Counted from the first letter of the stretch, positions 34,726 through 44,452 are shown. The stretch: DNA of 64,000 nucleotides from Pseudomonadales bacterium (GCA_024234615.1 JACKNY010000001.1:1206501-1270500); one strand, 5' to 3'. The notes: generated from the letters alone by a model not told the origin. Translations and numbers: made by a program.

Positions 34726-37644
34726 CTAGCCTCCGGCGGAAAGGGCAAGTTCGTCGAGTTGAATAGATTCCTTCGGTTGTGGTGTGGGTAACAGCCGATT
34801 AATCAATTGGTTCGCTTCGATATGGCCGCGTTGCACCAGTGGTCTGATTTGTAACAGCCATAGTTTGCCATCAGCAAAGGCAAATTCGATATCCCAGGGC
34901 AAGGTTTCGTCTTGGTCGTCCCGCACAGGTGGGTAGTTGGCAATAACCTCTGCCGCCAGCTTCTGGAGTTCGTGCTGTTCTGTGGTGTTCAGTACGGGCC
35001 CGCTTTCTGCTGGCACCCATTGCACGCCGCCATTTGGATTAAGCTCGCGTCGATAAGGTGCTTTCGCCTCGGCCAGCAATAAACTGCTGCCGTCTTCACG
35101 TAAAACCAGCGTCGCGGCGCTTTCATTGTCAACGGCGCCTCCTACCCCCCAGGCCGCTGAAACCGTGAGGCCCGCTTGGCCGCTATGCAGATCTTTAGTG
35201 ACCAGTACCCCGGATTTTTCCGCCGCTATGCTTTTCATTAACAGAATCGAGGCAAATACCTGATCCGGATGCTGTAAAATGCGCCCGCGCCACGCCATTG
35301 CCCGACGTGAGTACACCGATCCCCAAACGCGTGGGATGGCCTTCAATTGGGCCTCCAGCCCCACTACATTGGGTATGGTTTCATTCAAACCTGCGCCGGT
35401 GAATTGGGGTAGATCCTCGACATTGGTATCAGAGCGCACGAACAGGCCGTAGCTATTGGGCGCTCCAAACTCCTGCGTCATCGCAGTTCTCAGCTGTTCA
35501 ACGAGATCCTCTCTGAGCAGGGTTGAGCTCACTTCATTACGCATTTGGTCAAGTACCGCATTCAATCCTTCCTGATCCAGCTCGCCTAAGCGAAACCTGC
35601 CGTAGGCTGCATCAACCTGTACTCTTTGTGACTCAGTGTATTCGGCGAAGATACCGAAGGGTATTGCTACCGCTGGTGCGATCCGGCCGGGAAAACGCCG
35701 CGCTAGTTCGCCGACATTTGCCGCTTTTGGCCCAACCAGTTTGCCGGATAATCCCGCATGCAGCTCTGCCAGGGGTAAGAGTGATAACTGCTCAAGGTTG
35801 GGTGGCGGCACAGTGACTAAACTCGTTGCAATAGATTCTGCGGCCGGTGTTTTAGCGCGCACAAAAGCGGGTAGATTAACTTCACGTTCCAAGTAAACCC
35901 GGCCATCTGCCGATACCGCTAAGAGCACGGTTTGACCGCTTTCCTGTTGCAGGCGTGGCAGTAACGTCGGTGCGACAACCAAATTGGGAATACCAAGATT
36001 GCGCGCGAGCATTTGTACATGGGAGAGAGGGTTGCCTTCGCCGAGGGTGAGAATGCCAGCAACGGGTGTCAGTTCAGCAACTGTTTCTGGCAGAACGACA
36101 ATCTCGTCTGCTGCGGGCTGAATCCCCAGGGCCAATTCTTCGCTACTAATAACCCTTAGTTTAGCGCGCGCTACGCCGGGATTAATACCCAATAATCCGC
36201 TGCTACGAGTTCCGAAAAAATGATGCGAAAGTCCGGCTACGGCAGCGCCGTCCAAGGCTAAGCGCTGGGCGACCTCGCCCAAGGGCAGCAGCACCGATCC
36301 GCGCAGGGTTTCATCGACGAAACGTTCGGCACTGTGATCCAACGCACTATATTGTGAAAGGGCTTCCGCAAAAGTATAGCGTACCGTCATTGTTGACCAA
36401 GCGGCAGCCAGAGACAATCGCCTAGCAGCATGGGAGTAGAGGCTACCGGCAGCTGAGTCCTCTTGCAACAGCTTAAGCATGGGTTTTGCCAGTGCCTGTT
36501 GTTCACCTTCGGATAGCAAGCCCGACGCCCAGGCGCCTTGCAAGAGATGGGTTGCCAACAGGATTAATTCGCGCCGTGACAAACTATTATGTACCAATAG
36601 CTCTGATGCGGCGGCACGTACTTCTGAGGCCAGGGCAAGTACCAGATTTAAACGGTACAGGGAAGCGGAAGGCTTATCGGCTGGCGTGTTATCACGCAGG
36701 GTTGCCATAGCCTTGGTTAGCCGCGCCACCCGTTCGATACCTTGTTGCTGGCGGCCAGCGGCAAGCAGGCTGGCGACATCAGGCACCGTTTGCGCCAAGA
36801 ATTGTTCTGCTTTCAATAAGCGAGTTTGACGCGCAGATTCACCATAAAGGTCATCAAGCCCGTTCGCCAACAGCGTTGTGTCGGCAAGCACATCAGGGGG
36901 TAAGTCGTCCCTTTCTAAGGCCCACATCCGCACACGGTTTGCACTTGTAGGACTTGGTCTGGAGTGAATTTCTATGCGCAGACGATTAAAAGCGGAATCT
37001 TTTTCGGCGATATTCTGAGCGAGTTGGCGAATCTGATAACTACGCCCTTCGGCACCATGGTGCGGAATTGTCTGTATTAGTTGTAGCGCCAGCAGATAGT
37101 TTTGGGATAACCAATCAGGTTGTTGCAGCAAGCGTAGTAATAATTTACGTCCAGCGGTTTCTTCATCTTCAAGTTGTACCCGACCGCGATAATCAAGCGC
37201 CTTAGATAACACCCAGCCGTTGTGATGGTCGATCATGTGGCGTTCTAATGGTAGTTCTCTGAGGCGCGTGTGACGAGGCGGACTCCAAAGTTCATCCCAA
37301 GATAGCGCGGCAATAACGGTGCCTACATGCCAGCCTAAATGGGCCAGCCGGTTGCGCTCTTCGGAGTACTCAGCATGCTGGCGTCCACCGCCAAGGTCTT
37401 TGCAGGCGTAAGCGTGGGGGGGATGTATCGAGCCATCATTGCAAAACCAACGGATACGACGATAAGGGCCGCGCTCGTTATTTTTCATCTGCTTTACCAG
37501 CATGCGCGCTTCTTCCAGTATTTCCTCCGGCGGTGGTTTAAGCGGTGATGTTGGGGTAGCGCCAAACACAGCAGCTGGTGTCAACAGCACTAGGCAGGCA
37601 AAAATAGGGAACAACGGCATCAATAAAATTCTCAAGATTGTCAT
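34726..37644 (-). CDS. exported PEP-synthase/glucan-water-dikinase-like phosphotransferase
   Basis: A 972-residue protein with a clear Sec signal peptide (MTILRILLMPLFPIFACLVL, cleavage near VFGA). Residues about 35-480 are helical and not recognised. A phosphohistidine domain follows: LGEGNPLSHVQMLARNLGIP with His542. The C-terminal third is a PPDK-type ATP-binding domain: VGPKAANVGEL, FVRSDTNVEDLPQFTGAG, VWGSVYSRRAMAWR and WDIEFAFADGKLWLLQIRP. Histidine domain before ATP domain is the order of glucan water dikinases, not of PEP synthase, and VWGSVYSRRA also resembles them. It should transfer the beta-phosphate of ATP to water and an acceptor, but outside the cytoplasm, where ATP is scarce. 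Acceptor unknown. Confidence 0.8.
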   Translation of the reverse strand: MTILRILLMPLFPIFACLVLLTPAAVFGATPTSPLKPPPEEILEEARMLVKQMKNNERGPYRRIRWFCNDGSIHPPHAYACKDLGGGRQHAEYSEERNRLAHLGWHVGTVIAALSWDELWSPPRHTRLRELPLERHMIDHHNGWVLSKALDYRGRVQLEDEETAGRKLLLRLLQQPDWLSQNYLLALQLIQTIPHHGAEGRSYQIRQLAQNIAEKDSAFNRLRIEIHSRPSPTSANRVRMWALERDDLPPDVLADTTLLANGLDDLYGESARQTRLLKAEQFLAQTVPDVASLLAAGRQQQGIERVARLTKAMATLRDNTPADKPSASLYRLNLVLALASEVRAAASELLVHNSLSRRELILLATHLLQGAWASGLLSEGEQQALAKPMLKLLQEDSAAGSLYSHAARRLSLAAAWSTMTVRYTFAEALSQYSALDHSAERFVDETLRGSVLLPLGEVAQRLALDGAAVAGLSHHFFGTRSSGLLGINPGVARAKLRVISSEELALGIQPAADEIVVLPETVAELTPVAGILTLGEGNPLSHVQMLARNLGIPNLVVAPTLLPRLQQESGQTVLLAVSADGRVYLEREVNLPAFVRAKTPAAESIATSLVTVPPPNLEQLSLLPLAELHAGLSGKLVGPKAANVGELARRFPGRIAPAVAIPFGIFAEYTESQRVQVDAAYGRFRLGELDQEGLNAVLDQMRNEVSSTLLREDLVEQLRTAMTQEFGAPNSYGLFVRSDTNVEDLPQFTGAGLNETIPNVVGLEAQLKAIPRVWGSVYSRRAMAWRGRILQHPDQVFASILLMKSIAAEKSGVLVTKDLHSGQAGLTVSAAWGVGGAVDNESAATLVLREDGSSLLLAEAKAPYRRELNPNGGVQWVPAESGPVLNTTEQHELQKLAAEVIANYPPVRDDQDETLPWDIEFAFADGKLWLLQIRPLVQRGHIEANQLINRLLPTPQPKESIQLDELALSAGG

Positions 37645-37717
37645 TGCTTGGCGAAGAATATTACCTGATCATACCGATTCCTGTAATCCAAAGCTAACGC
37701 TACCTAACACAACCATC

Positions 37718-39091
37718 TTGAATCCTGTCTCCGTTGTCGAAAAAGGTGTTTTACACCGGGTTTTACGCCTGTTTACTGAAGTACAATCCGATGAGGTTGG
37801 CCCAGCGTTGTTGTTGTTGGCAAATATTTTTCTAGTGCTCACCGCCTATTATTTTATCAAGCCGGTGCGTGAAGGCTGGTTGGCGGTATCGGTGATTTCA
37901 GGTTTTTCGAAGATGGAAATCAAAGCCTATTCCAGCTTTGGCCAAACCCTGGTGTTATTAGCGCTAATTCCACTTTATGCGAAGTTGGCCGGACATTGGC
38001 CGCGACGACATTTGATCGAACGTGTCGGCTTATTCTTTCTTGCCAACCTGTTTGTCTTCTGGCTATTTTATCCGGGCAACCTGTTTGTGCAGGTACCGTA
38101 CCTTGGCGTGATTTTTTATATCTGGGTGGGTATATTTGCGGTGACCCTGGTGGCCCAGTTTTGGTCCTTCGCTGCCGATCTCTATGATGAAGAGCGGGGA
38201 CGGCGCTTGTTTCCATTAATTGCCGTAGGCGCGTCGGCTGGTGCCGTGGCGGGCTCCTGGATATCCGAACGGCTGGTTAAGTACTGGCAAGTGGAAACTT
38301 TCGATCTTATGTTATATGCCGCTGTTCCGCTGGCGCTGGCACTGGGGCTTGCCCATTATGTGGATAGATATGGGATCACCAAAAGTCATGATGGTGCTCA
38401 GTTGCGTGAACAGCCGGCAGCAAGAGATGGTGCTGGAGCCTACCGGTTGATATGGAGTAATTATTATCTACGTTGTACAGCTTTTATGGTCTTTGTTATG
38501 TTTTGGGTCATGACCAATGGCGAAAACATACTCTTTGCCGCTGTACAGCAAGCCTTGACGAGTGAGGGAATCACCGATATCGAGGGTATCAAAAGTGGAA
38601 CCGCCGTATTTTACAGCCATCTCTATTTTTGGGTGAATCTGAGCGGGTTATTATTACAAGCTTTTGTAGTATCTCGATTGCAGCGTCATGGTGGTTTTGG
38701 AGCATTACTGTTGACTCCGCCGCTGGTATCTCTGGTTTCCTATGGTGCGATGAGTGCGAGTAATACCTTATCCGTTATCAGTGCCGCAAAAACCGCAGAG
38801 AATGGCGTCAATTACTCTATTAATAATACCGCGCGACAGGTGCTTTGGCTGACGACCAGTCGTGAAATGATCTATAAAGCTAAGGTTGCTATCGACACTC
38901 TTTGTGTGCGTTTTGGTGATGGGTTGGCGGCATTAACGGTGCTTATTGGTAGCCGCGTACTCAAATTGGAAATCACAAAATTTCTAGGTTTCAATATGAT
39001 GCTAATACTTGTCTGGCTGTTATTAGCGGTATTGGTGGTGCGTGAACATCGGCGTTTATCCTCTCTTACGGAGTGTGAAAAAAACGAATGA
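37718..39091 (+). CDS. nucleotide-translocase-family (NTT/Npt-like) membrane protein
   Basis: About 457 residues with 11-12 helices. The motifs AYYFIKPVREGW, FWSFAADLYDEERGRRLFPL, AVGASAGAVAG, and the C-terminal ARQVLWLTTSREMIYKAK with IDTLCVRFGDGL match the ATP/ADP translocase (Tlc/Npt) superfamily of obligate intracellular bacteria and plastids and its poorly studied homologues in free-living bacteria. Nucleotide exchange is therefore the family expectation, not proven here. TTG 37718 is the probable start, as no ATG precedes the conserved part. It is divergent from the exported dikinase gene and overlaps the second serine hydrolase gene by 4 bases. Confidence 0.75.
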   Translation: MNPVSVVEKGVLHRVLRLFTEVQSDEVGPALLLLANIFLVLTAYYFIKPVREGWLAVSVISGFSKMEIKAYSSFGQTLVLLALIPLYAKLAGHWPRRHLIERVGLFFLANLFVFWLFYPGNLFVQVPYLGVIFYIWVGIFAVTLVAQFWSFAADLYDEERGRRLFPLIAVGASAGAVAGSWISERLVKYWQVETFDLMLYAAVPLALALGLAHYVDRYGITKSHDGAQLREQPAARDGAGAYRLIWSNYYLRCTAFMVFVMFWVMTNGENILFAAVQQALTSEGITDIEGIKSGTAVFYSHLYFWVNLSGLLLQAFVVSRLQRHGGFGALLLTPPLVSLVSYGAMSASNTLSVISAAKTAENGVNYSINNTARQVLWLTTSREMIYKAKVAIDTLCVRFGDGLAALTVLIGSRVLKLEITKFLGFNMMLILVWLLLAVLVVREHRRLSSLTECEKNE

Positions 39092-40029
39092 AATTCTTGA
39101 TGGGTGTTTTATGTGTGGCGGGTTTGACGTTAAGTATTTTGGGACAGAGCAGCCCGAAATTGCCATCATTGCCAGTGCCTGTGTCGGAGCAAAGATGGCA
39201 GCCGTTAACGGACAGAGTTGATGCTCGCTTACAGGCACAGTTGGAAATGCGTCTGCGTGCACAACCGGGTTGGTCAAGCTTGATTAGAAATTCAAAGCTT
39301 GCCGTGGCGCTAGTGGATTTAAGCGAGCCGGAAAGACCGCGTTTTGCGCACGTTAACGGTAATACCATGATGTATGCGGCGAGCTTACCCAAAATTGCCA
39401 TTTTGCTGGCGGCAGTCGATGCAGTAGAAGCTGGGCATCTGGTATTAGATCGTCAGTTGGATAAAGATTTGAGTGATATGATACGTAGGTCCAGTAACAA
39501 AGCAGCGACCCGGGCAATTGATCGTTTGGGCGGGTTAGACAAAGTAAATACAGTGCTAAAGGATCCACGTTTTAAGTTTTATGATGAGGAAACCGGTGGT
39601 GGTCTCTGGGTAGGGAGGCGCTATGCAAAGCAAAGTCGGCGCATACCTGACCCGGTTAACGGCATTTCCCATGGTGCTACGGCAACGCAAGTGGCACGCT
39701 TTTATTATCGTATGGCAACGGGGCGTATTATTAATTTTCGGGCTTCGCAACGTATGTTGGGTTATATGGTAGATCCTGATATACACCATAAATTTGTCAA
39801 CTCACTGGATCGAGAAGCTCCTGATGCGAGGTTGTATCGCAAGTCAGGGACTTGGAAGCAATGGCATGCTGATTCAGTCCTGGTGTGGGGGCCGCATTGG
39901 CGTCGTTATATTCTGGTCGGCTTGGTAGAGAGTGAGAAGGGCGAAGATATCATTCGGACGCTGGTGACTGTTGCTGAGGATTCGCTACAGAATAAGCTGG
40001 CGATGCAGATACCGTTAGAGGAAGACTAA
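39088..40029 (+). CDS. exported class-A beta-lactamase-like serine hydrolase (B)
   Basis: A 313-residue protein with a signal peptide (MKFLMGVLCVAGLTLSILG). The motifs SLPK (Ser99-Lys102), SSN (135-137) and KSG (252-254) place it in the class-A beta-lactamase/penicillin-recognising family. It is shorter than protein A at 33407, and the two are only distantly alike apart from the motifs. ATG overlaps the stop of the translocase-like gene (ATGA), so the two are coupled. The pair mirrors the dikinase plus hydrolase operon on the other strand. Confidence 0.82.
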   Translation: MKFLMGVLCVAGLTLSILGQSSPKLPSLPVPVSEQRWQPLTDRVDARLQAQLEMRLRAQPGWSSLIRNSKLAVALVDLSEPERPRFAHVNGNTMMYAASLPKIAILLAAVDAVEAGHLVLDRQLDKDLSDMIRRSSNKAATRAIDRLGGLDKVNTVLKDPRFKFYDEETGGGLWVGRRYAKQSRRIPDPVNGISHGATATQVARFYYRMATGRIINFRASQRMLGYMVDPDIHHKFVNSLDREAPDARLYRKSGTWKQWHADSVLVWGPHWRRYILVGLVESEKGEDIIRTLVTVAEDSLQNKLAMQIPLEED

Positions 40030-40045
40030 CAGAGAATTAATATAT

Positions 40046-40110
40046 TTAACTTTATAGATTAATAAAATTGTTTAACTTATTAAAAAATATGGATATAAAG
40101 TTAATTTTTT
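40046..40110. terminator. AT-rich inverted repeat between convergent genes
   Basis: TTAACTTTATA (40046-40056) and TATAAAGTTAA (40094-40104) are perfectly complementary over 11 bp, with TTTTTT after the second arm. The 37-base loop is long. It lies between serine hydrolase B and the end of fumC and could terminate either direction. Confidence 0.35.
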
Positions 40111-40115
40111 ATTGC

Positions 40116-41483
40116 TTAAATCATACCCTTCGGGTCTAGTAAACGTTCGAGTTCCTGGCGCGATATTTTTGTCGATTCCTCAGCAACATCCAGAATGGAT
40201 CGGTTCTGAGCGTAGGCTTGTTTGGCGATCTCGGCGGCTTTAGCGTATCCCAGAATAGGCGTTAAGGCCGTCACCAAAATAGGATTTCGGCTCAAATTTT
40301 TAGCGATATTCTGCTCGCAAACGCTGAGCGTGGCGATGGCTTTGTCAGCCAGCAGATGGCAGGTGTTGGCGAGTAATTCGATACTTTGCAGTAAATTGTA
40401 AGCGATGACAGGCAACATCAAGTTCAGCTGGAAATTGCCTGATTGTCCAGCGATGGCGATAGTTGCGTCATTGCCCATCACCTGGGCGGCGACCATCGTT
40501 GCGGATTCCGGAATCACTGGGTTCACCTTGCCCGGCATAATACTGCTACCTGGTTGCACGGGCTTGAGTTCAATCTCACCGAGCCCTGCAAGTGGGCCGC
40601 TGTTCATCCAACGTAAATCATTGGCGATTTTCATAACGGCTACCGCAACCACACGTAAATGCCCGGATAATTCCACGCTGGTATCCTGGCAGCTTAAGGC
40701 TTCAAAGAACGAGGGATTTGGTTCGAATTTGATGCCTGTCAGCTCAGATAATTCAGAAGTGAAAGTAGTGGCAAATTTTGGGTGTACGTTAATTCCCGTT
40801 CCCACCGCAGAACCGCCTTGTGCGAGTTGACTCAATCGCGGCAGACAGTCACTGATACGTTGCTGACAACAGCCAATTTGAGCCGACCAGGCGCCAAACT
40901 CCTGAGCCATAGTGAGTGGCATACCATCCATCAAATGTGTACGACCGGTTTTTATCACGTTTTTAAGTGTTTTGGCTTTGGTGTCAATCGTCTGTTGTAG
41001 GTGTTGCAATGCGGGCAGCAGAGCTTTGTGCAAGCGTATGGTTGCGCTGATATGAATCGCAGATGGAATCACATCGTTGCTGCTTTGTCCGAGATTGACA
41101 TGGTCATTGGGATGTACCGGCTTTGACAGCTTCTTGCTGGCTAAAGTCGCGATGACTTCATTGATATTCATGTTGGTGCTGGTGCCGGAACCCGTTTGAA
41201 ACACATCCACCGGGAATTCTGCATCGTACTTGCCTGCGGCAATATCCAATGCAATCAGGCGAATTGCCTTAGCGATCGGTTTGCTTAATTGTTTAAGGGT
41301 CGCGTTACTGCTGGCGGCGCAAGCCTTGATGAGGCCTAATGCCTGGATAAAGGCTCGCGGCATCGGCAGACCACTGACTGGAAAATTTTCCACTGCACGC
41401 TGAGTCTGCGCTCCATAAAGCGCTTTCTCAGGTACTTTCACTGCTCCCAGACTGTCTTTTTCAATACGGTATTTCACTGACAT
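40116..41483 (-). CDS. fumC: fumarate hydratase, class II
   Basis: A 455-residue member of the fumarase/aspartase superfamily. The signature GSSIMPGKVNPVIPE carries the mobile catalytic Ser loop; TGSGTSTNMNINEVIA, SSNDVIPSAIHI and GRTHLMDGMPLTMAQEF are the other conserved blocks and favour fumarase over aspartase or argininosuccinate lyase. It interconverts fumarate and malate in the TCA cycle and needs no iron-sulphur cluster. The C-terminus is slightly shorter than in E. coli. The upstream 259 bases hold a palindrome near 41642. Confidence 0.93.
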   Translation of the reverse strand: MSVKYRIEKDSLGAVKVPEKALYGAQTQRAVENFPVSGLPMPRAFIQALGLIKACAASSNATLKQLSKPIAKAIRLIALDIAAGKYDAEFPVDVFQTGSGTSTNMNINEVIATLASKKLSKPVHPNDHVNLGQSSNDVIPSAIHISATIRLHKALLPALQHLQQTIDTKAKTLKNVIKTGRTHLMDGMPLTMAQEFGAWSAQIGCCQQRISDCLPRLSQLAQGGSAVGTGINVHPKFATTFTSELSELTGIKFEPNPSFFEALSCQDTSVELSGHLRVVAVAVMKIANDLRWMNSGPLAGLGEIELKPVQPGSSIMPGKVNPVIPESATMVAAQVMGNDATIAIAGQSGNFQLNLMLPVIAYNLLQSIELLANTCHLLADKAIATLSVCEQNIAKNLSRNPILVTALTPILGYAKAAEIAKQAYAQNRSILDVAEESTKISRQELERLLDPKGMI

Positions 41484-41641
41484 TACCTAGCTGGTGTTTT
41501 TGCCCCGGCCTTTCTAAACAGGGTTTTTACCTAACGCTTCTGTCTAAAGGGTATAGCACTTATCACGATGATAGATGACTTTAGGCTGGGGTGCCAGACG
41601 GATTTTGTGGTGCTAGATTCGGCTCGCAACAATGACCCGGG

Positions 41642-41653
41642 GGGTATATACCC
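41642..41653. promoter_or_regulatory. palindrome GGGTATATACCC upstream of fumC
   Basis: A perfect 12-bp palindrome sits 159 bases upstream of fumC and 90 bases after the acnA stop. It is flanked by CCCGG and GAG, and could be an operator. The rest of 41484-41742 shows no gene. Confidence 0.3.
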
Positions 41654-41742
41654 GAGTAGCCGATACGATAGACAACCAGTCATAACAAAATAAAAAGTAA
41701 GCCTTAGATCAATAAAAACACCAGTATCAATTTGAAAAAGCG

Positions 41743-44409
41743 TTACATTTGCTTGAGCACAAAAGGCAGAATACCTCCCGCCAGATAATAGTTTACTTCC
41801 ATTGCCGTATCGAGGCGTGAAAGGACTGAAATTTCCCGCGAAGCGCCATTCGCTTGATGAATGATGAGTTGATAGTTTTTCTTTGCAGTGAAGGCACCTT
41901 CGAGGCCAATAATATCAATTCTTTCATCTCCGGTTAGTGCTAATGATGCTAACGAATCGCCAGTGACAAACTGTAAGGGCAAAACCCCCATGCCGATCAG
42001 ATTTGAGCGGTGGATGCGTTCAAAGCTTTCTGCAATAACTGCCTTGACGCCCAACAACAAGGTGCCCTTTGCTGCCCAGTCGCGACTTGACCCGGTGCCA
42101 TATTCTTTGCCTGCAAATATTACCGTTGCAATATTGTTCTCCAGATAATGCATGGCGGCATCATAGATGAATATAGGCTCCTGGGTGGCAGCGATGCGGG
42201 TGTAGCCGCCTTCGATGCCGGGCACCATTTGGTTATGTATTCTGATATTGCCGAAGGTCCCGCGCATCATCACCTGATGGTTGCCGCGGCGCGAGCCGAA
42301 AGAATTAAAATCCGCTTCTTTGACGCCTTTGCTGCGCAGATAATTGGCCGCCGGACTATCGATCGGAATGCTACCGGCCGGTGAAATATGGTCGGTTGTC
42401 ACGGAGTCGCCAAAAAGCGCCAGTATGCGTGCGTCTTGGATATTTTTCTTCTCAGTATCGGTGTATTGCTTCTCGAAAAAAGGCGGCAGTTGTATGTAGG
42501 TCGAATCAACGGCGAACTGGTATGTTTTGTCCGTGCCAGTAGCAATGGCGCGCCAGCTTTCATCACCGGCGAACACCTGTGAATATTGCTGTTGAAACAT
42601 GGTTTTATCGATTAGCTGCATGGCCTGTTCAATGTCATTGCTACTGGGCCAGAGGTCTTTGAGATAAATGTCGGTGCCATTGGGAGAGACGCCTAAGGGT
42701 TCTGTGCTGAGGTCGATGCGCGTAGTTCCCGCTAGCGCAAAAGCGACAACTAGTGGGGGGGAGGCGAGCCAATTCGTTTTGACTAAGGGATGAATGCGTC
42801 CCTCGAAATTACGATTGCCGGAAAGCACGGAACAAACCACGAGATTATTCTCGATGACACAGTTAGCGACGTTTTCCGGTAGCGGGCCAGAATTACCAAT
42901 ACAGGTGGTACAGCCGTAACCGACGAGATTAAACCCGAGTTGATCCAAGTACGGTTGTAAGCCGGCTTTGACCAGATAATCGGTGACCACTTTTGAACCC
43001 GGGGCGAGTGATGATTTCACCCAGGGTTTCCTCGATAAACCGGCGGCGACGGCTTTTTTCGCCAGTAGCCCAGCCGCCAGCATGACGGCGGGGTTTGAGG
43101 TGTTAGTGCAGGATGTGATTGCGGCAATAACCACATCGCCGTGATGCATGTTTTCCTCAGTGCCTGGTAAGGGAAAATTCTGGTCAATCGCGCCAGCTTT
43201 ACCGTCGAGTTCGATAAATTGATCAATAGCGGTTTTGAGTTGAGTCAATGCAACACGATCCTGCGGTCGTTTCGGTCCGGCCAGACTGGCTTCCACATCG
43301 CTAATATTCAAGCGTAAGTGTTCGGCAAATTGGGGAGTTGGAGATAGATGGTCATGCCAAAGCCCTTGCGCTTTGCAATAGACTTCAACCAGGTCGATGG
43401 TTTCCGCCTCCCGTCCGGTGAGCTCAAGGTAGGTCAGAGTTTTTTGGTCGACAGGGAAAAATCCGCAGGTGGCGCCGTATTCCGGGGCCATATTGGCAAT
43501 GGTTGCACGATCCGCCAGTGATAGCGCTCCCATGCCTTCACCGTAAAATTCAACAAACTTACCAACTACGCCGTGTTTGCGCAGCATTTGTACTATCTGT
43601 AACACCAGGTCGGTCGCCGTGATGCCTTCGCGCAATTTTCCAGACAATTCAAAGCCGACCACTTTGGGAATTAGCATGGAGACGGGCTGCCCCAGCATGG
43701 CTGCTTCGGCTTCGATTCCGCCGACGCCCCAACCGAGCACGCCGAGGCCATTGATCATGGTGGTGTGGCTGTCTGTACCGACGAGAGTGTCTGGGTAAGC
43801 GACCGGTTGGCCGTCTATGTCACTGGTCCAGACCGTTTTCGCCAGATACTCTAAGTTGACCTGGTGGCAAATACCGGTGCCGGGAGGCACCACACGAAAG
43901 TTGGCGAAGGCTGATTGCCCCCATTTTAAAAACTCGTAGCGCTCGAGGTTACGCGACATTTCCATGTTGACGTTTTCCGCAAAGGCAGAGGAAGAAGCAA
44001 AGGCGTCAATGCTGACGGAGTGATCGATAACCAGGTCTACCGGCGTGAGCGGATTAACCTTATCGGGGTCTTTGCCCCGTAAGGTTAAGGCATGTCGCAT
44101 TGCCGCCAGATCGACAATGGCAGGCACTCCGGTAAAATCCTGCATGAGCACACGGGCGGGATGAAAGGCGATTTCCTGGTCACCTGGATTTTCTGCGCTT
44201 TGGGCGAGGGCGACTATATCCTCTTTGGAGCAAGTGACGCCGTCTTCATGGCGTAACAAGTTTTCCAGTAGGATTTTGATGGAAATCGGTAGTCTGCTGA
44301 TATTCGCTAGCGTTGTTAAGCTTTCAGAATTTAGGCTGAAGTAGCCGTATTCTTTGTCTTTGACGCGAAGTGTTGAAAAACTGTTAAAGCTATTTTTGCT
44401 GGCTTTCAT
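41743..44409 (-). CDS. acnA: aconitate hydratase A
   Basis: An 888-residue aconitase of the AcnA/IRP type. The [4Fe-4S] ligands are in ITSCTNTSNP and YGCTTCIGNSG; VGTDSHTTMINGLGVLGWGVGG and the C-terminal swivel domain with FAGKEYGTGSSRDWAAKG are conserved. It isomerises citrate to isocitrate in the cytoplasm. AGGAG lies upstream of the ATG. It follows the AstE-like gene by 43 bases and could be read from the long operon above it or from its own promoter. Confidence 0.95.
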   Translation of the reverse strand: MKASKNSFNSFSTLRVKDKEYGYFSLNSESLTTLANISRLPISIKILLENLLRHEDGVTCSKEDIVALAQSAENPGDQEIAFHPARVLMQDFTGVPAIVDLAAMRHALTLRGKDPDKVNPLTPVDLVIDHSVSIDAFASSSAFAENVNMEMSRNLERYEFLKWGQSAFANFRVVPPGTGICHQVNLEYLAKTVWTSDIDGQPVAYPDTLVGTDSHTTMINGLGVLGWGVGGIEAEAAMLGQPVSMLIPKVVGFELSGKLREGITATDLVLQIVQMLRKHGVVGKFVEFYGEGMGALSLADRATIANMAPEYGATCGFFPVDQKTLTYLELTGREAETIDLVEVYCKAQGLWHDHLSPTPQFAEHLRLNISDVEASLAGPKRPQDRVALTQLKTAIDQFIELDGKAGAIDQNFPLPGTEENMHHGDVVIAAITSCTNTSNPAVMLAAGLLAKKAVAAGLSRKPWVKSSLAPGSKVVTDYLVKAGLQPYLDQLGFNLVGYGCTTCIGNSGPLPENVANCVIENNLVVCSVLSGNRNFEGRIHPLVKTNWLASPPLVVAFALAGTTRIDLSTEPLGVSPNGTDIYLKDLWPSSNDIEQAMQLIDKTMFQQQYSQVFAGDESWRAIATGTDKTYQFAVDSTYIQLPPFFEKQYTDTEKKNIQDARILALFGDSVTTDHISPAGSIPIDSPAANYLRSKGVKEADFNSFGSRRGNHQVMMRGTFGNIRIHNQMVPGIEGGYTRIAATQEPIFIYDAAMHYLENNIATVIFAGKEYGTGSSRDWAAKGTLLLGVKAVIAESFERIHRSNLIGMGVLPLQFVTGDSLASLALTGDERIDIIGLEGAFTAKKNYQLIIHQANGASREISVLSRLDTAMEVNYYLAGGILPFVLKQM

Positions 44410-44452
44410 ATCATTTAGCTCCTAAGCGCTTTAATTCATTCAAGCGCTAATT

